Positions 9,591-18,789 of a stretch of DNA of 64,000 nt are shown here, in pieces (positions within the stretch are counted from its first letter, which is position 1; the number at the start of each line of letters is the position of its first letter). A program made the position numbers and the translations under genes. The stretch comes from an uncultured Pelagibacteraceae bacterium (GTDB lineage Bacteria > Pseudomonadota > Alphaproteobacteria > Pelagibacterales > Pelagibacteraceae). The DNA lies in assembly GCA_902576785.1 (NCBI GenBank), contig CACGWC010000001.1, positions 62,001-126,000 on the forward strand, read 5' to 3'. Below the pieces are notes generated by a model, which was not told where the DNA came from, searched no databases, and saw only the letters and a program-made list of their open reading frames with translations.

Positions 9591-10623
9591 ATTGAGAAAT
9601 TACTTTAAAATCTTCATCTACCATTTCATCAATCAATTGCTTAATATTTACTCTTGGTTTCCATTTTAATTCTTTTTTTGCCTTAGTTGCATCTCCAATC
9701 AAAGTATTTACTTCTGATGGACGAAAGTATTTTTTACTACATTCAATTATTATTTTTCCATCTTTAGTAAAACATTTTTGATTTATACCCTTTCCTGTCC
9801 AAAAATATTTAATTTTTAATTTTTTTAAAACATAATTTATAAATTCCTTCACACTATATTGTTTACCTGTAGCTATAACGTAATCTTTGGGTTGTTTTTG
9901 CTGCATAATTAACCATTGTGCTTCGACAAAGTCTTTTGCATGTCCCCAATCTCTTTTGGAGTCCAAGTTTCCTAAAATAAGTTTTTTTTGTAATCCCAAT
10001 TTTATTTTACATAATCCTAGAGTAATTTTTCTTGTAACAAATGTTTCCCCTCTTCTAGGACTTTCATGATTAAACAAAATTCCATTACATGCAAAAATAT
10101 TATACGACTCTCTATAATTTTTAGTTATCCAATGCGCATAGACTTTAGAAACTGCATAAGGACTTTTAGGGTAGAATGGTGTATTTTCATTTTGCGGGAT
10201 TTCTTGAACTTCACCAAACATCTCTGAAGTACCAGCTTGGTAGAATTTTGTTTTTTTGTCTAAATTAAAAAACCTAATTGCATCTAGTATTCTTAAAGTA
10301 CCTATTGCATCTACATTAGAGGTATATTCTGGAATTTGAAATGATACTGCAACATGAGATTGAGCAGCTAAATTATAAATTTCATTTGGTTTAATTTTAC
10401 TTATAATTTTAAAAATTGAATTTGTATCTGATATATCTCCATAGTGTAAAAAAAAGTTTTTAGATTTTTTATTTTCATAAATATGATCGATCCTCTCTGT
10501 ATTAAAGGATGAGGACTTTCTTTTTACTCCATGAACAATGTAATTTTTTTTCAAAAGAAACTCAGATAGATATGATCCATCTTGTCCTGTAACCCCAAAT
10601 ATCAAAGCAATTTTCTTTTTCAT
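9571..10623 (-). CDS. gmd: GDP-mannose 4,6-dehydratase
   Basis: A 350-aa canonical Gmd: [15 protein letters not shown] at the N-terminus, [14 protein letters not shown] (NADP-binding loop), [22 protein letters not shown] (active-site Thr/Ser-Glu), [12 protein letters not shown] (Tyr/Lys), [33 protein letters not shown], and the C-terminal [11 protein letters not shown] and LKWKPR. It catalyses GDP-mannose to GDP-4-keto-6-deoxymannose in the cytoplasm and is paired with fcl for GDP-L-fucose. It is the canonical member of the two gmd-like genes here. A 46-bp spacer separates it from the membrane protein upstream. Confidence 0.95.
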   Translation of the reverse strand: MKKKIALIFGVTGQDGSYLSEFLLKKNYIVHGVKRKSSSFNTERIDHIYENKKSKNFFLHYGDISDTNSIFKIISKIKPNEIYNLAAQSHVAVSFQIPEYTSNVDAIGTLRILDAIRFFNLDKKTKFYQAGTSEMFGEVQEIPQNENTPFYPKSPYAVSKVYAHWITKNYRESYNIFACNGILFNHESPRRGETFVTRKITLGLCKIKLGLQKKLILGNLDSKRDWGHAKDFVEAQWLIMQQKQPKDYVIATGKQYSVKEFINYVLKKLKIKYFWTGKGINQKCFTKDGKIIIECSKKYFRPSEVNTLIGDATKAKKELKWKPRVNIKQLIDEMVDEDFKVISQYDKKKR

Positions 10624-10669
10624 ATATTTTTTTTATATTAAAATAGACTTGTTTTCTCAAAGAAAATAA

Positions 10670-12169
10670 TCAATTTTTGATAAATTTATTCATAAACATA
10701 TACATAATAATCAAGGTTAATATGATCGACCCAAATAAAAGATAACTCTGCTTTGGTAGATAACCAAAATGTATATACCTAAATGCAATAATTTGACCAA
10801 TTAAACTAGCAAAAATCAAATTTGAGTTTGAAATCTTGTATGAAATTATTTCAATTAAACTACCAATGGCCACTAACACTAACATTCCAATAAATAAAAA
10901 AATAAAAGAACCTGTAAAAAATAAAAAAGATATTACACCAGTAAGTGTATTTCCTTTTACATTTACATATGGGTTTTTCTCATTATAAGATTTAACGTCT
11001 TCTAAAAAAAAAGTTTTCTCGTAAAATGTTGGATAATTTTTTTTTGGTTTCTCGTTTAAAGCTAGAACAAATAAGTTTTTACTCAACATATCTTTGTTTT
11101 GCGAAACAACAAGTGTTGAATCAATACCAACCCATCTATTTATTATAAGATAAAAAACCTCATTATTTAAGTCTACAAAGTTAAGTTTTTTTGATTTAAT
11201 TTCAGCTAAGTATTCTTGATCTATATTTTCTAATAATAGTTTTTCCCCAGTTTCTTTTTTAGTTTCAATAGCTGATTTTCCAACATAAAAGTAATTTGTT
11301 CTAATTGTATTTACCATCATCACTGATAAGTAAAAAAAAATAATAGTTATGAATATATAGATATAAAAATTCTCTTTTTTCATTATTTTCTCAGTTTTTT
11401 TGTTGTATTTATAAATACCATATAGAAGAGCAGAAGAATTAAATATCATTCCTCTACTAATCATAGACAGCGAGCTTAAGAAAACTTCTAATAGTGAAAT
11501 GAAAATAGTTAAATTAAATATTTTTTTGAAATAATTATATTCTAGAAATATTAATACAGTAGAAATACTGGTTAATCCAAAAAGCAAAAGCCATTTTATA
11601 GTTCCAGAAAAAAAGAAGTTAATTTCATTAATTGGCAATAAACCTTTTTGATAAATCTGAAAATAAGCATTAATTATTGAAACAGTCAAAACTAACGCTA
11701 AAAATAAAAAAATAATATGTTTTCTGTATTTAACAAAAAAATTATTTTGATTTTTAATTAAGTTTATTTTATCAGGATAGTAAAAAAATCTTTCTCTTAT
11801 ATGTCCAAATAAAATTAAAGGAATTATGCCTATGATAGATATTATTAAACCATAATCAAAATTATTTGAAGAGTAATCAAAATTGCCAACCCCTTCCCTG
11901 AAAACTCCATCAGTAAAAGATATGATCATTGTAAATTTGAACCAATACCCTAAAAAAAGAAGTAATGAAAAAAAAGTTTCGAAAAATATGGCTTTTTTTC
12001 TAAAGGCAAAACTAATCAAATATAAGTTTGTAATAGTAAATAATAAATATAAAAATTTATTACCAGTATAATTGTAGGCGCCAAATATAGAGGTAAGAAA
12101 AAAAACTATATAAATTGTATTTCTAATAACTTTTAAAAGTTTGCTTTTTTTTTTTAATAAATATGACAT
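10670..12169 (-). CDS. Polytopic membrane protein, probable oligosaccharide repeat-unit polymerase (Wzy-like)
   Basis: A 499-aa integral membrane protein with about a dozen hydrophobic helices and one large hydrophilic loop (about residues 295-390), the topology usual for O-antigen polymerases. SLSMISRGMIFNSSALLYG, in the middle of the helix array, recalls the Ser-Arg motif of EpsG/Wzy-type proteins. It is conservative only at family level, as Wzy proteins are very divergent. It lies directly after the GT4-Wzx fusion gene and before gmd, and polymerase next to flippase is the classic arrangement. The predicted role is polymerising undecaprenyl-PP-linked repeat units in the periplasm. Confidence 0.55.
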   Translation of the reverse strand: MSYLLKKKSKLLKVIRNTIYIVFFLTSIFGAYNYTGNKFLYLLFTITNLYLISFAFRKKAIFFETFFSLLLFLGYWFKFTMIISFTDGVFREGVGNFDYSSNNFDYGLIISIIGIIPLILFGHIRERFFYYPDKINLIKNQNNFFVKYRKHIIFLFLALVLTVSIINAYFQIYQKGLLPINEINFFFSGTIKWLLLFGLTSISTVLIFLEYNYFKKIFNLTIFISLLEVFLSSLSMISRGMIFNSSALLYGIYKYNKKTEKIMKKENFYIYIFITIIFFYLSVMMVNTIRTNYFYVGKSAIETKKETGEKLLLENIDQEYLAEIKSKKLNFVDLNNEVFYLIINRWVGIDSTLVVSQNKDMLSKNLFVLALNEKPKKNYPTFYEKTFFLEDVKSYNEKNPYVNVKGNTLTGVISFLFFTGSFIFLFIGMLVLVAIGSLIEIISYKISNSNLIFASLIGQIIAFRYIHFGYLPKQSYLLFGSIILTLIIMYMFMNKFIKN

Positions 12170-12181
12170 TTTGAATAACTT

Positions 12182-14470
12182 TTATGCTCTACTATAAATC
12201 ATAAATGCAAAAGCAGATGCAACAAAAAATGCGAATGAGGTGGCAAATATTCCACCAGTAAAATATAATATTGGTACAAATAAAGTTATAGATAATCCAT
12301 AAACTATATCAGTCAAAAAAAGTCCTTCTCTTTCTGAAATACCCTCTTGGATCAATTTATGTCTTCTAAACATTGCAAAACTCATAAAATATGAACCCAT
12401 CAATGATATAGTTGTTACAAACATAAAAAAATTACTACTTAGAAAATTGAAAGAATTCGAGTTATACAAAACATAAATTTGATAAGATGAATAAATAAAT
12501 AAAATAGCAATTAAAACAAAAAATAATTTTGAAATATCTATTAAATATTTGTTTAGCTCAATTTTTTTTTTAACAAATGTTGGTCCAATTACAGAATTAA
12601 ATAATGTTCCTGGAAATGAACCAATTGAAAAGCAAGCATAAAAAATTCCAGCTATACTTCTCTCAAAAAAAGTAAAAATTAGTAATCTCCATATGAAACT
12701 ACTAGAGATTATTGATAGAGATGAAGCAAAGGCTATAGTAGTAATATTTTTTTTAATTGTAGAAATGATGCTTATAAAATTTTTTGGGGACACTAAATCA
12801 CTTATAATAAAAATTGTTAAAAACCCTATATAGAAGTAAATTACAAATTGAGACCAATCTATCCCATAAACATTTATAATTAATATCATCGTCAATAAGA
12901 ACATTAAGTTAATAAAAAAGATAAAATAGAAAAATTTAGTATTATTTTTAATTTCAAATCTGACAAGTTTCATTTCAAATATCCATTGAAATAAAATTAA
13001 CAAAGATAATGAAATCAATAGACTCGATTTCATTGAAGATAAAAAATGATTAAAAGCAAAATATGCAGTAAAAAATAAAATTCCAGAAAATATAAATCTA
13101 TAAATTAAAGTATCTTTTGCGATTTTTTCATCATTTTCAGCAATTGCAATACTTCTCATGTTACTTGAAAATATCTGGGTCAATGATAGCCAAAAACTTG
13201 ACGCCAAACCAACTTCTCCAGCAACAGAAAATTTTTTGAAAAGAACTAAAATTATTACAAACAAGGAAGCAAACATCAAATTGAAAGTATAAACTCCGGA
13301 AATAATAAGGAAATTAAGATTTATTTTATCTATAAAATTTTTTTCAATATTAAGTTTTTGTTCATTTTGTTTACTTAAAATTGGAATTTGCATAGATGAA
13401 TAAAAATTTTTATATGTTTCCTTAGAATTATATTTTGAATATAAATTTCTAAAATTTTTGATAATTTGATCATTTTTTTTTAACCTTTTATCTAAAGACC
13501 AATTTGAAATTTCTTTTATTTTTTTACTTATTTCATCTTTGGTTAATTTTGTTTGTATGGCTGTTTGATTTAGTTCACTTAATTCAATTTTTTCACTAGT
13601 TATTGTTGGCAACCCATAATATGAGGATTCTAATATTGATAAGCTTAAAACTTCTGATTTTGAAATTAGTATATTAACCCAAGAATCAGACATTATTTTT
13701 TGTCTTTCCTCTCCAAATACTGGATCATATATTTTTATATTTTTGTAATTGTTAGCTAAATTTAAAATTTTTTGTCTATAATTCTCATCATCTTTAATTC
13801 CATATATTTTAAGGGTCCACTCATTTCCTAAATTCGCTTTAATAAAAGAATTTATTAATATCTCCAGATTTTTATGCGGATGAATTCTACCAAAATATAT
13901 TATTTGTTTTTTCTTTTGATTGTTTATTTGTTCTGATAAATTGAAAGGTATAGGATTAGGAATTTTGAAAATTTTATTCTTAATAAAAAATTTTTTTATT
14001 GCGTCAGTTTCTTGGTTTGTTATTGAAATGAAAGAAATATTATAATTTATTAAATATTTTAAAGTATATAGAGTTATCAATTTAAAAAAATATTTTAAAC
14101 TTCCTGCGCTTTTTAGTGCTTCATCTAAAAGCATTCCATGAGGATGGATAACAATTTTTTTTTCGTGAAATAGGCTACCATAAATAATAGAGAATAATTG
14201 TATAGGAGCCCAGATTCCGTGAACATGGATTACATCGTTCTTATTAAATTCTTTTTTTAAATTATTGGCCCTAAAAATAAAATCTATCCACGAGTTAAGT
14301 TTGAAGTTTTGTACTCTGCTCTTTTCAAATAAAGTTTCATCTATTTTTGAACTTACTATCTTAACTTTATAGCTTTCAGATTTATCAAATAACTTACTGA
14401 TATATTCAATTAACGAGGAAATACTGTAATTTTTTTTTGAGAATTCGTTGGTTATATGTAAAATTTTCAT
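12182..14470 (-). CDS. GT4 glycosyltransferase fused to a Wzx-type polysaccharide flippase
   Basis: A 762-aa two-domain protein. Residues 1 to about 360 form a GT-B glycosyltransferase of family 4: HVHGIWAPIQ (about 82-91), HPHGMLLDEA (109-118), YFGRIHPHKNLE (192-203) and an EX7E motif, Glu273 to Glu281, followed by YYGLPTITS. After a linker (about 360-385), roughly 12 hydrophobic helices fill the remaining 375 residues and resemble MVF/MATE-fold O-unit flippases (Wzx), slightly short for the family. No stop or frame change lies between the parts. It is the first gene of the minus-strand operon. The fusion suggests that the final sugar transfer on the cytoplasmic face is coupled to flipping. 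The flippase assignment rests on topology and context. Confidence 0.75.
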   Translation of the reverse strand: MKILHITNEFSKKNYSISSLIEYISKLFDKSESYKVKIVSSKIDETLFEKSRVQNFKLNSWIDFIFRANNLKKEFNKNDVIHVHGIWAPIQLFSIIYGSLFHEKKIVIHPHGMLLDEALKSAGSLKYFFKLITLYTLKYLINYNISFISITNQETDAIKKFFIKNKIFKIPNPIPFNLSEQINNQKKKQIIYFGRIHPHKNLEILINSFIKANLGNEWTLKIYGIKDDENYRQKILNLANNYKNIKIYDPVFGEERQKIMSDSWVNILISKSEVLSLSILESSYYGLPTITSEKIELSELNQTAIQTKLTKDEISKKIKEISNWSLDKRLKKNDQIIKNFRNLYSKYNSKETYKNFYSSMQIPILSKQNEQKLNIEKNFIDKINLNFLIISGVYTFNLMFASLFVIILVLFKKFSVAGEVGLASSFWLSLTQIFSSNMRSIAIAENDEKIAKDTLIYRFIFSGILFFTAYFAFNHFLSSMKSSLLISLSLLILFQWIFEMKLVRFEIKNNTKFFYFIFFINLMFLLTMILIINVYGIDWSQFVIYFYIGFLTIFIISDLVSPKNFISIISTIKKNITTIAFASSLSIISSSFIWRLLIFTFFERSIAGIFYACFSIGSFPGTLFNSVIGPTFVKKKIELNKYLIDISKLFFVLIAILFIYSSYQIYVLYNSNSFNFLSSNFFMFVTTISLMGSYFMSFAMFRRHKLIQEGISEREGLFLTDIVYGLSITLFVPILYFTGGIFATSFAFFVASAFAFMIYSRA

Positions 14471-14510
14471 CTTTTAAACTAACAATTTAAATTATAAAAA
14501 GTTTCTTTCA

Positions 14511-15275
14511 ATGGATATATACAAATTTTACAACGAAATAGGTTGGAAAAAAAATAAAATCAATTCAATAGATGCACAATTATTTGAAGATTTAAGACCC
14601 TGTGCGAAAAATTATGTTTCGAAGTGTAGAAAAAAAATTAAAAAATACATTCCAAAAAAAGGAACAAATTTACTCGACTTTGCTTCTGGTCCTATTCAAT
14701 ATGATGAATATTTATCTTATTCAAAAAATTTTAATAAAAGACATTGTGTTGATTTTTCAAAGACTGCGATCAAGGAAGCAAGAAGGAAAATTAAAAAAAA
14801 AGGAAAGTATTATTGTAAAGATTTTTTAAAAATAAATTTTAAGAAGAATTTTTTTGATTGCGTAATTAGTCTTCATACAATCTATCATATAAATAAGAAG
14901 GATCAAAAAAAAACAGTTGAAAAAATGATAGATATAACAAAGAAGGGTAAGCCAATAATTATAGTTTACAGCAATCCAAATACACTGGTAAGCAAAATAA
15001 AAAATGTTCTTAAATTTAATAATAGAAATATAAAGGATAAGAAATTATTGTACTTTTATTGCCACCCATTAAACTGGTGGAAGCAATTCAATGATAAGGC
15101 TAGTGTAGAAGTTTTTATATGGAGGTCTTTTTCTTCTCAACATCAGAAAATTATATTTCCTGATAATTATATAGGTAAATTAATGTTCGATTTGTTATTT
15201 TTTTTCGAAAATAAGTTTTCTAAATTTTTTTCTAAAAATTTTCAGTATCCAATTATATTATTAACAAAAAAATAA
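14511..15275 (+). CDS. Class I SAM-dependent methyltransferase
   Basis: A 254-aa protein with a Rossmann SAM-binding core: motif I LLDFASGPIQYDEYL (about residues 53-67), an acidic residue in CVDFSKTAIKEA at the end of strand 2, and FDCVISLHTIYHI after strand 4. The C-terminal 90 residues are basic and aromatic and carry no recognised domain. A methyltransferase in this setting usually methylates a sugar hydroxyl of the polysaccharide. It begins a three-gene plus-strand run, its stop and the next start overlapping as TAATG. It starts 40 bp from the divergent GT4-Wzx gene. Confidence 0.7.
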   Translation: MDIYKFYNEIGWKKNKINSIDAQLFEDLRPCAKNYVSKCRKKIKKYIPKKGTNLLDFASGPIQYDEYLSYSKNFNKRHCVDFSKTAIKEARRKIKKKGKYYCKDFLKINFKKNFFDCVISLHTIYHINKKDQKKTVEKMIDITKKGKPIIIVYSNPNTLVSKIKNVLKFNNRNIKDKKLLYFYCHPLNWWKQFNDKASVEVFIWRSFSSQHQKIIFPDNYIGKLMFDLLFFFENKFSKFFSKNFQYPIILLTKK

Positions 15276-16060
15276 TGGATCCTATTAGCTTTTCAATAAT
15301 AGTTGTTTCATTAAATACTAAGCAAGATCTCAAGATAACACTTAAATCTATTTTTAAACAAAATTTTAGAAAATATGAAATTATTATTGTAGATGGGAAA
15401 AGTGTCGACGGATCTATAGATTTAATAAAAAATTTAAAAAAAAAGAATGTAAAAAAGATAATTGAAAAGGATAAAGGAATTTATGATGCAATGAATAAAG
15501 GTTTGAAAAAAATAAAAAATAATTGGGTTATCTTTCTAAATTCTGGAGATGTATTCTACAAAAAAAATACACTAACAAATGTAAAAAAATGTATTTTAAA
15601 TAATAGAAATGCAGACATAATTATTGGAAAAAATGTATTGTCTAACAAACCTAACAGACTTACTAAATTTAAAAGAATAAGTAAAAATACATATTCAAGT
15701 TCTTTTTCTCATCAAAGTATTTATTTTAAAAAAAAAATTTTTGAATATAAAAAATATAATATTAATTATAAAATTGCTGCAGATTTTGAATTAATGAAAT
15801 ATTTGTATTATAAAAATTACAAAATTATTTACAGTAACTATGTTTTTTCATCATCTAAACCTGAGGGTATTTCTGATAAAAAAAGATTTATTGCAATAAG
15901 AGAGTTTTATAAAATAAGTAGAAAGTATGATAAAAGTTTGTTTTTAAATCTTTGGTATTATAACAATATAGTTTATATAATTATTGTTAATCTTTTAAAA
16001 TTAATTTTACCAAAAGAGATGATATTGCTCGTTCTTAAGTTAAAAAATTATATAAAATAA
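15275..16060 (+). CDS. GT2 glycosyltransferase (WcaE-like)
   Basis: A 261-aa GT-A enzyme with FSIIVVSLNTKQDLKITL, IIIVDGKSVDGSIDLI, EKDKGIYDAMNKGLK and the metal-binding NSGDVF at about residues 90-95. The DGKSVDGS plus IYDAMNKG pair is the hallmark of the WcaE-like colanic acid glycosyltransferase subgroup. It is related to the product of 5036-5797 but with a different C-terminus. It is joined to both neighbours by 1-bp TAATG overlaps, implying translational coupling with the methyltransferase and the carbamoyltransferase. Substrates are unknown. Confidence 0.82.
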   Translation: MDPISFSIIVVSLNTKQDLKITLKSIFKQNFRKYEIIIVDGKSVDGSIDLIKNLKKKNVKKIIEKDKGIYDAMNKGLKKIKNNWVIFLNSGDVFYKKNTLTNVKKCILNNRNADIIIGKNVLSNKPNRLTKFKRISKNTYSSSFSHQSIYFKKKIFEYKKYNINYKIAADFELMKYLYYKNYKIIYSNYVFSSSKPEGISDKKRFIAIREFYKISRKYDKSLFLNLWYYNNIVYIIIVNLLKLILPKEMILLVLKLKNYIK

Positions 16061-17802
16061 TGTATATTTTAGGTTTAAATGCATATCACGGCGACTGTTC
16101 AGCATGTTTGTTTAAAGATGGAAATATAGTTGCTGCGATTGAAGAAGAAAGACTAACCAGGGTAAAACATGCTGCAGGTTTCCCAATAAATTCGATAAAA
16201 TTTTGTTTAAACAAAGAAAATATAAGCTTAAAAAATATTAATTATGTTGCTGTTAATAGAAATCCAAATCTAAGATTATTTAGTAAATTACTTTACGCAT
16301 TAAAAAATATTTTAAAAATTAGAAAATTTAATAACCGGTTAAAAAATTTAAAAAAAATTAATAGTCTTGATAAAGAATTTGAAAATTATTTTGGGGAGAA
16401 ATTAAATAACAAAGTAATACTTATAGACCACCATTTGGCTCACGCATCAAGCTCAGTAACAATGTCAAAGTTTGATGAATGTAACTATATAACTCTTGAT
16501 GGATTTGGCGACTTTGTAAGCACAACAATTGGCTCATACAAAAATGGACAGTTAAAGAAATTTAAAGAAGTGCAATTTCCTCACTCAATGGGTTTATTTT
16601 ATACTGCTATAACTCAATATCTTGGGTTTAAGAAGTATGGAGATGAATATAAGGTAATGGGTTTATCATCTTATGGAAAACCAATTTATAAAGATAAAAT
16701 TTATGAATTAATTAATTATGATAAAAAAAATCTTTTCAAATTAAATTTAAACTATTTTAAGCACCATAACGATGGTATTGAGATGAGTTGGCTTGAAGGT
16801 GAACCAAAAATCAGCAATATTTATAGCAACAGAATATTTAAATTGCTTGGAGAAGAAAGAAAAATCAATGAAAAAATAAATGAGTTTCATATGAATATTG
16901 CTTCCTCTACACAAATTGTTTTTGAGGAAATAGCTATAAAAATAATGAATAAGCTTTATGAAACAAATCCCTGTGAAAATATTTCTCTATCAGGAGGGTG
17001 TGCGATGAACTCAGTTATGAATGGTAAAATTAGAGAACAAACCAAATATAAAAATGTGTATATCAATCACTCTCCTGGAGATTCTGGTGGCTGTATCGGG
17101 GCCGCAACAGAGGCGATTAGAAAATTAAAAAAAAACTCAAAAATAGTAGTTAGTGATGATCCTTATTTAGGATCGAGTTACTCCATTGAAGCGATAGAAA
17201 AAATTATTTCAGATTTTAAAAAGATTTTTGATGAAAAAAATATTTTTGTAAAATTAATAAATGATAAAAATCAACTATTTAAAGATATCGCTAAAAGTCT
17301 AGTAGATAAAAATGTTATTGGACTATTCCAGGGAGCTATGGAATTTGGTGCGAGAGCTTTGGGAAATAGATCAATAATTGCTGATCCTAGGAACTCTGAA
17401 ATTAAAGGGTTATTGAATGAAAAAATAAAAAATAGAGAAAAATTTAGACCTTTTGCACCTTCAATTCTTGAGGAGCATGTTTCTGAATGGTTTGATATAG
17501 ATGATAACGTAAATTTTATGTCTAAAGTTTATAAGATAAATGAAAATAAAAAAAGTATTGTGCCTGGAGTAGTTCATATAGATGGAACTTGTAGACTCCA
17601 AACAGTGTCAAAAAATTACAATGAGAATTATTATAAAATAATTACAGAATTTAAAGAATTAACAGAAGTCCCTATGATTTTAAATACTTCTTTTAATGAA
17701 AATGAACCAATAGTTAGTTCTCCAAATGAAGCCATAGATTGTTTTCTGAGAACTAAGATGGATAAATTATATATAGAAAATTATTTAATTTATCGAAGCT
17801 AA
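16060..17802 (+). CDS. Carbamoyltransferase, NodU/CmcH family
   Basis: A 580-aa enzyme matching the usual 550-600 aa length. The N-terminal actin/HSP70-like domain has LGLNAYHGDCSACL, AAIEEERLTRVKH and the metal-binding DHHLAHASSS (His124, His125 and His128). LSGGCAMNSVMNGK and NHSPGDSGGCIGAA follow. The C-terminal YrdC-like half has QGAMEFGARALGNRSI, REKFRPFAPS and LNTSFNENEPIV. It transfers carbamoyl from carbamoyl phosphate, via carbamoyl-AMP, to a hydroxyl, here most likely a sugar of the surface glycan as with NodU on Nod factors. It is the last gene of the three-gene run and overlaps the convergent wecA-like gene by 18 bp. Confidence 0.9.
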   Translation: MYILGLNAYHGDCSACLFKDGNIVAAIEEERLTRVKHAAGFPINSIKFCLNKENISLKNINYVAVNRNPNLRLFSKLLYALKNILKIRKFNNRLKNLKKINSLDKEFENYFGEKLNNKVILIDHHLAHASSSVTMSKFDECNYITLDGFGDFVSTTIGSYKNGQLKKFKEVQFPHSMGLFYTAITQYLGFKKYGDEYKVMGLSSYGKPIYKDKIYELINYDKKNLFKLNLNYFKHHNDGIEMSWLEGEPKISNIYSNRIFKLLGEERKINEKINEFHMNIASSTQIVFEEIAIKIMNKLYETNPCENISLSGGCAMNSVMNGKIREQTKYKNVYINHSPGDSGGCIGAATEAIRKLKKNSKIVVSDDPYLGSSYSIEAIEKIISDFKKIFDEKNIFVKLINDKNQLFKDIAKSLVDKNVIGLFQGAMEFGARALGNRSIIADPRNSEIKGLLNEKIKNREKFRPFAPSILEEHVSEWFDIDDNVNFMSKVYKINENKKSIVPGVVHIDGTCRLQTVSKNYNENYYKIITEFKELTEVPMILNTSFNENEPIVSSPNEAIDCFLRTKMDKLYIENYLIYRS

Positions 17803-18789
17803 TTTTTTCTTTAAAAATGAAACGAGAAAAAAATATATAAACAATTGTAGTATTATAAATAGCAGTGTTTGGGAAATTAAAATTCCAATCAGAAATGGAA
17901 AAATTATTAATGAATTTAATATAAAAAAAGTTTTCTTTTCTCCATAAATATCAATCAGATAATGATGAAGATGATTTCTATCAGGTTTAAATGGAGATTT
18001 TTTATAAATAAAAATTCTTTCAAAAAATAATCGCATTAAATCAATACCTGGTATCATCATTAGAATCACTATTTCCTCGACATATCTAATATTACCAATA
18101 TTATAAATTTTAATTGATAATCCACCCAATATAAATGCTAAAAGATAACTTCCGCCATCTCCAAGGAAAGATTTGGATTTAAAATTTAGAACAGAAAAAA
18201 AAATTAATGAGATTAATATTACAAAAATAAATACACTTAATTGAGATTTTAAAAATAAATACGAAAAAAAAATAATTGAATAACTTGATGCTTGGAGGTT
18301 ATAACCATCAAACATATTAAAGGCATTTATAAATAATAAAAAACATATTAAAGTCCAAGGAATAGAAAACATATTTAATTTAAATGTTCCATAAATAAAT
18401 CTTACTTCGTCAATTACGAAACTATTATCAAAAAATAAAAGTGATGAAATAATTGTTAAAATTAAGATAAATTTAAGATTAGCATTAAGAATAAATTTAT
18501 CATCAATTATCCCTAAAAAAAAAAATAAAGAACAAGCAAGATAAAAAAAATATATTTTAAAATTATTTTCAAATATTGTTACATCATAATTATTAATTAA
18601 TATAAAAATAAAAAAAAAACTTAGATTTGAAAATATTATTATACCTCCTGTTATGGGAACTTTATTTTTATGATATTTTCTAACATTATCAGGATCATCG
18701 AATAAATTAAGATAATTTGCTATGGAATTGTTATAATAGAAAATTAATAAATTTATTAGTAAGAGAAAAAATAAGTTGATGAAAATCAT
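17785..18789 (-). CDS. Undecaprenyl-phosphate sugar-1-phosphate transferase (WecA/MraY family)
   Basis: A 334-aa polyprenyl-phosphate N-acetylhexosamine-1-phosphate transferase with about ten helices. Signature segments in order: HKNKVPITGGIIIF, GIIDDKF (catalytic Asp pair), NAFNMFDGYN, SFLGDGGSYLLAF and a C-terminal PDRNHLHHYLID (the HLHH motif typical of WecA/TagO/WbpL). It starts glycan assembly by transferring sugar-1-P from a UDP-sugar to undecaprenyl phosphate at the cytoplasmic membrane. The DGYN form, where MraY has DGLDG, supports a WecA/WbpL-type rather than a peptidoglycan enzyme. It overlaps 11 bp head-to-head with the next plus-strand gene and 18 bp tail-to-tail with the carbamoyltransferase gene. 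Confidence 0.85.
   Translation of the reverse strand: MIFINLFFLLLINLLIFYYNNSIANYLNLFDDPDNVRKYHKNKVPITGGIIIFSNLSFFFIFILINNYDVTIFENNFKIYFFYLACSLFFFLGIIDDKFILNANLKFILILTIISSLLFFDNSFVIDEVRFIYGTFKLNMFSIPWTLICFLLFINAFNMFDGYNLQASSYSIIFFSYLFLKSQLSVFIFVILISLIFFSVLNFKSKSFLGDGGSYLLAFILGGLSIKIYNIGNIRYVEEIVILMMIPGIDLMRLFFERIFIYKKSPFKPDRNHLHHYLIDIYGEKKTFFILNSLIIFPFLIGILISQTLLFIILQLFIYFFLVSFLKKKLASIN

Noticed and set aside
10652-10666. TTTTCT-CAA-AGAAAA hairpin between gmd and the Wzy-like gene as a terminator
   Set aside because: Only a 6-bp AT-rich stem, no T-tract on the minus strand, and the genes look like one operon.
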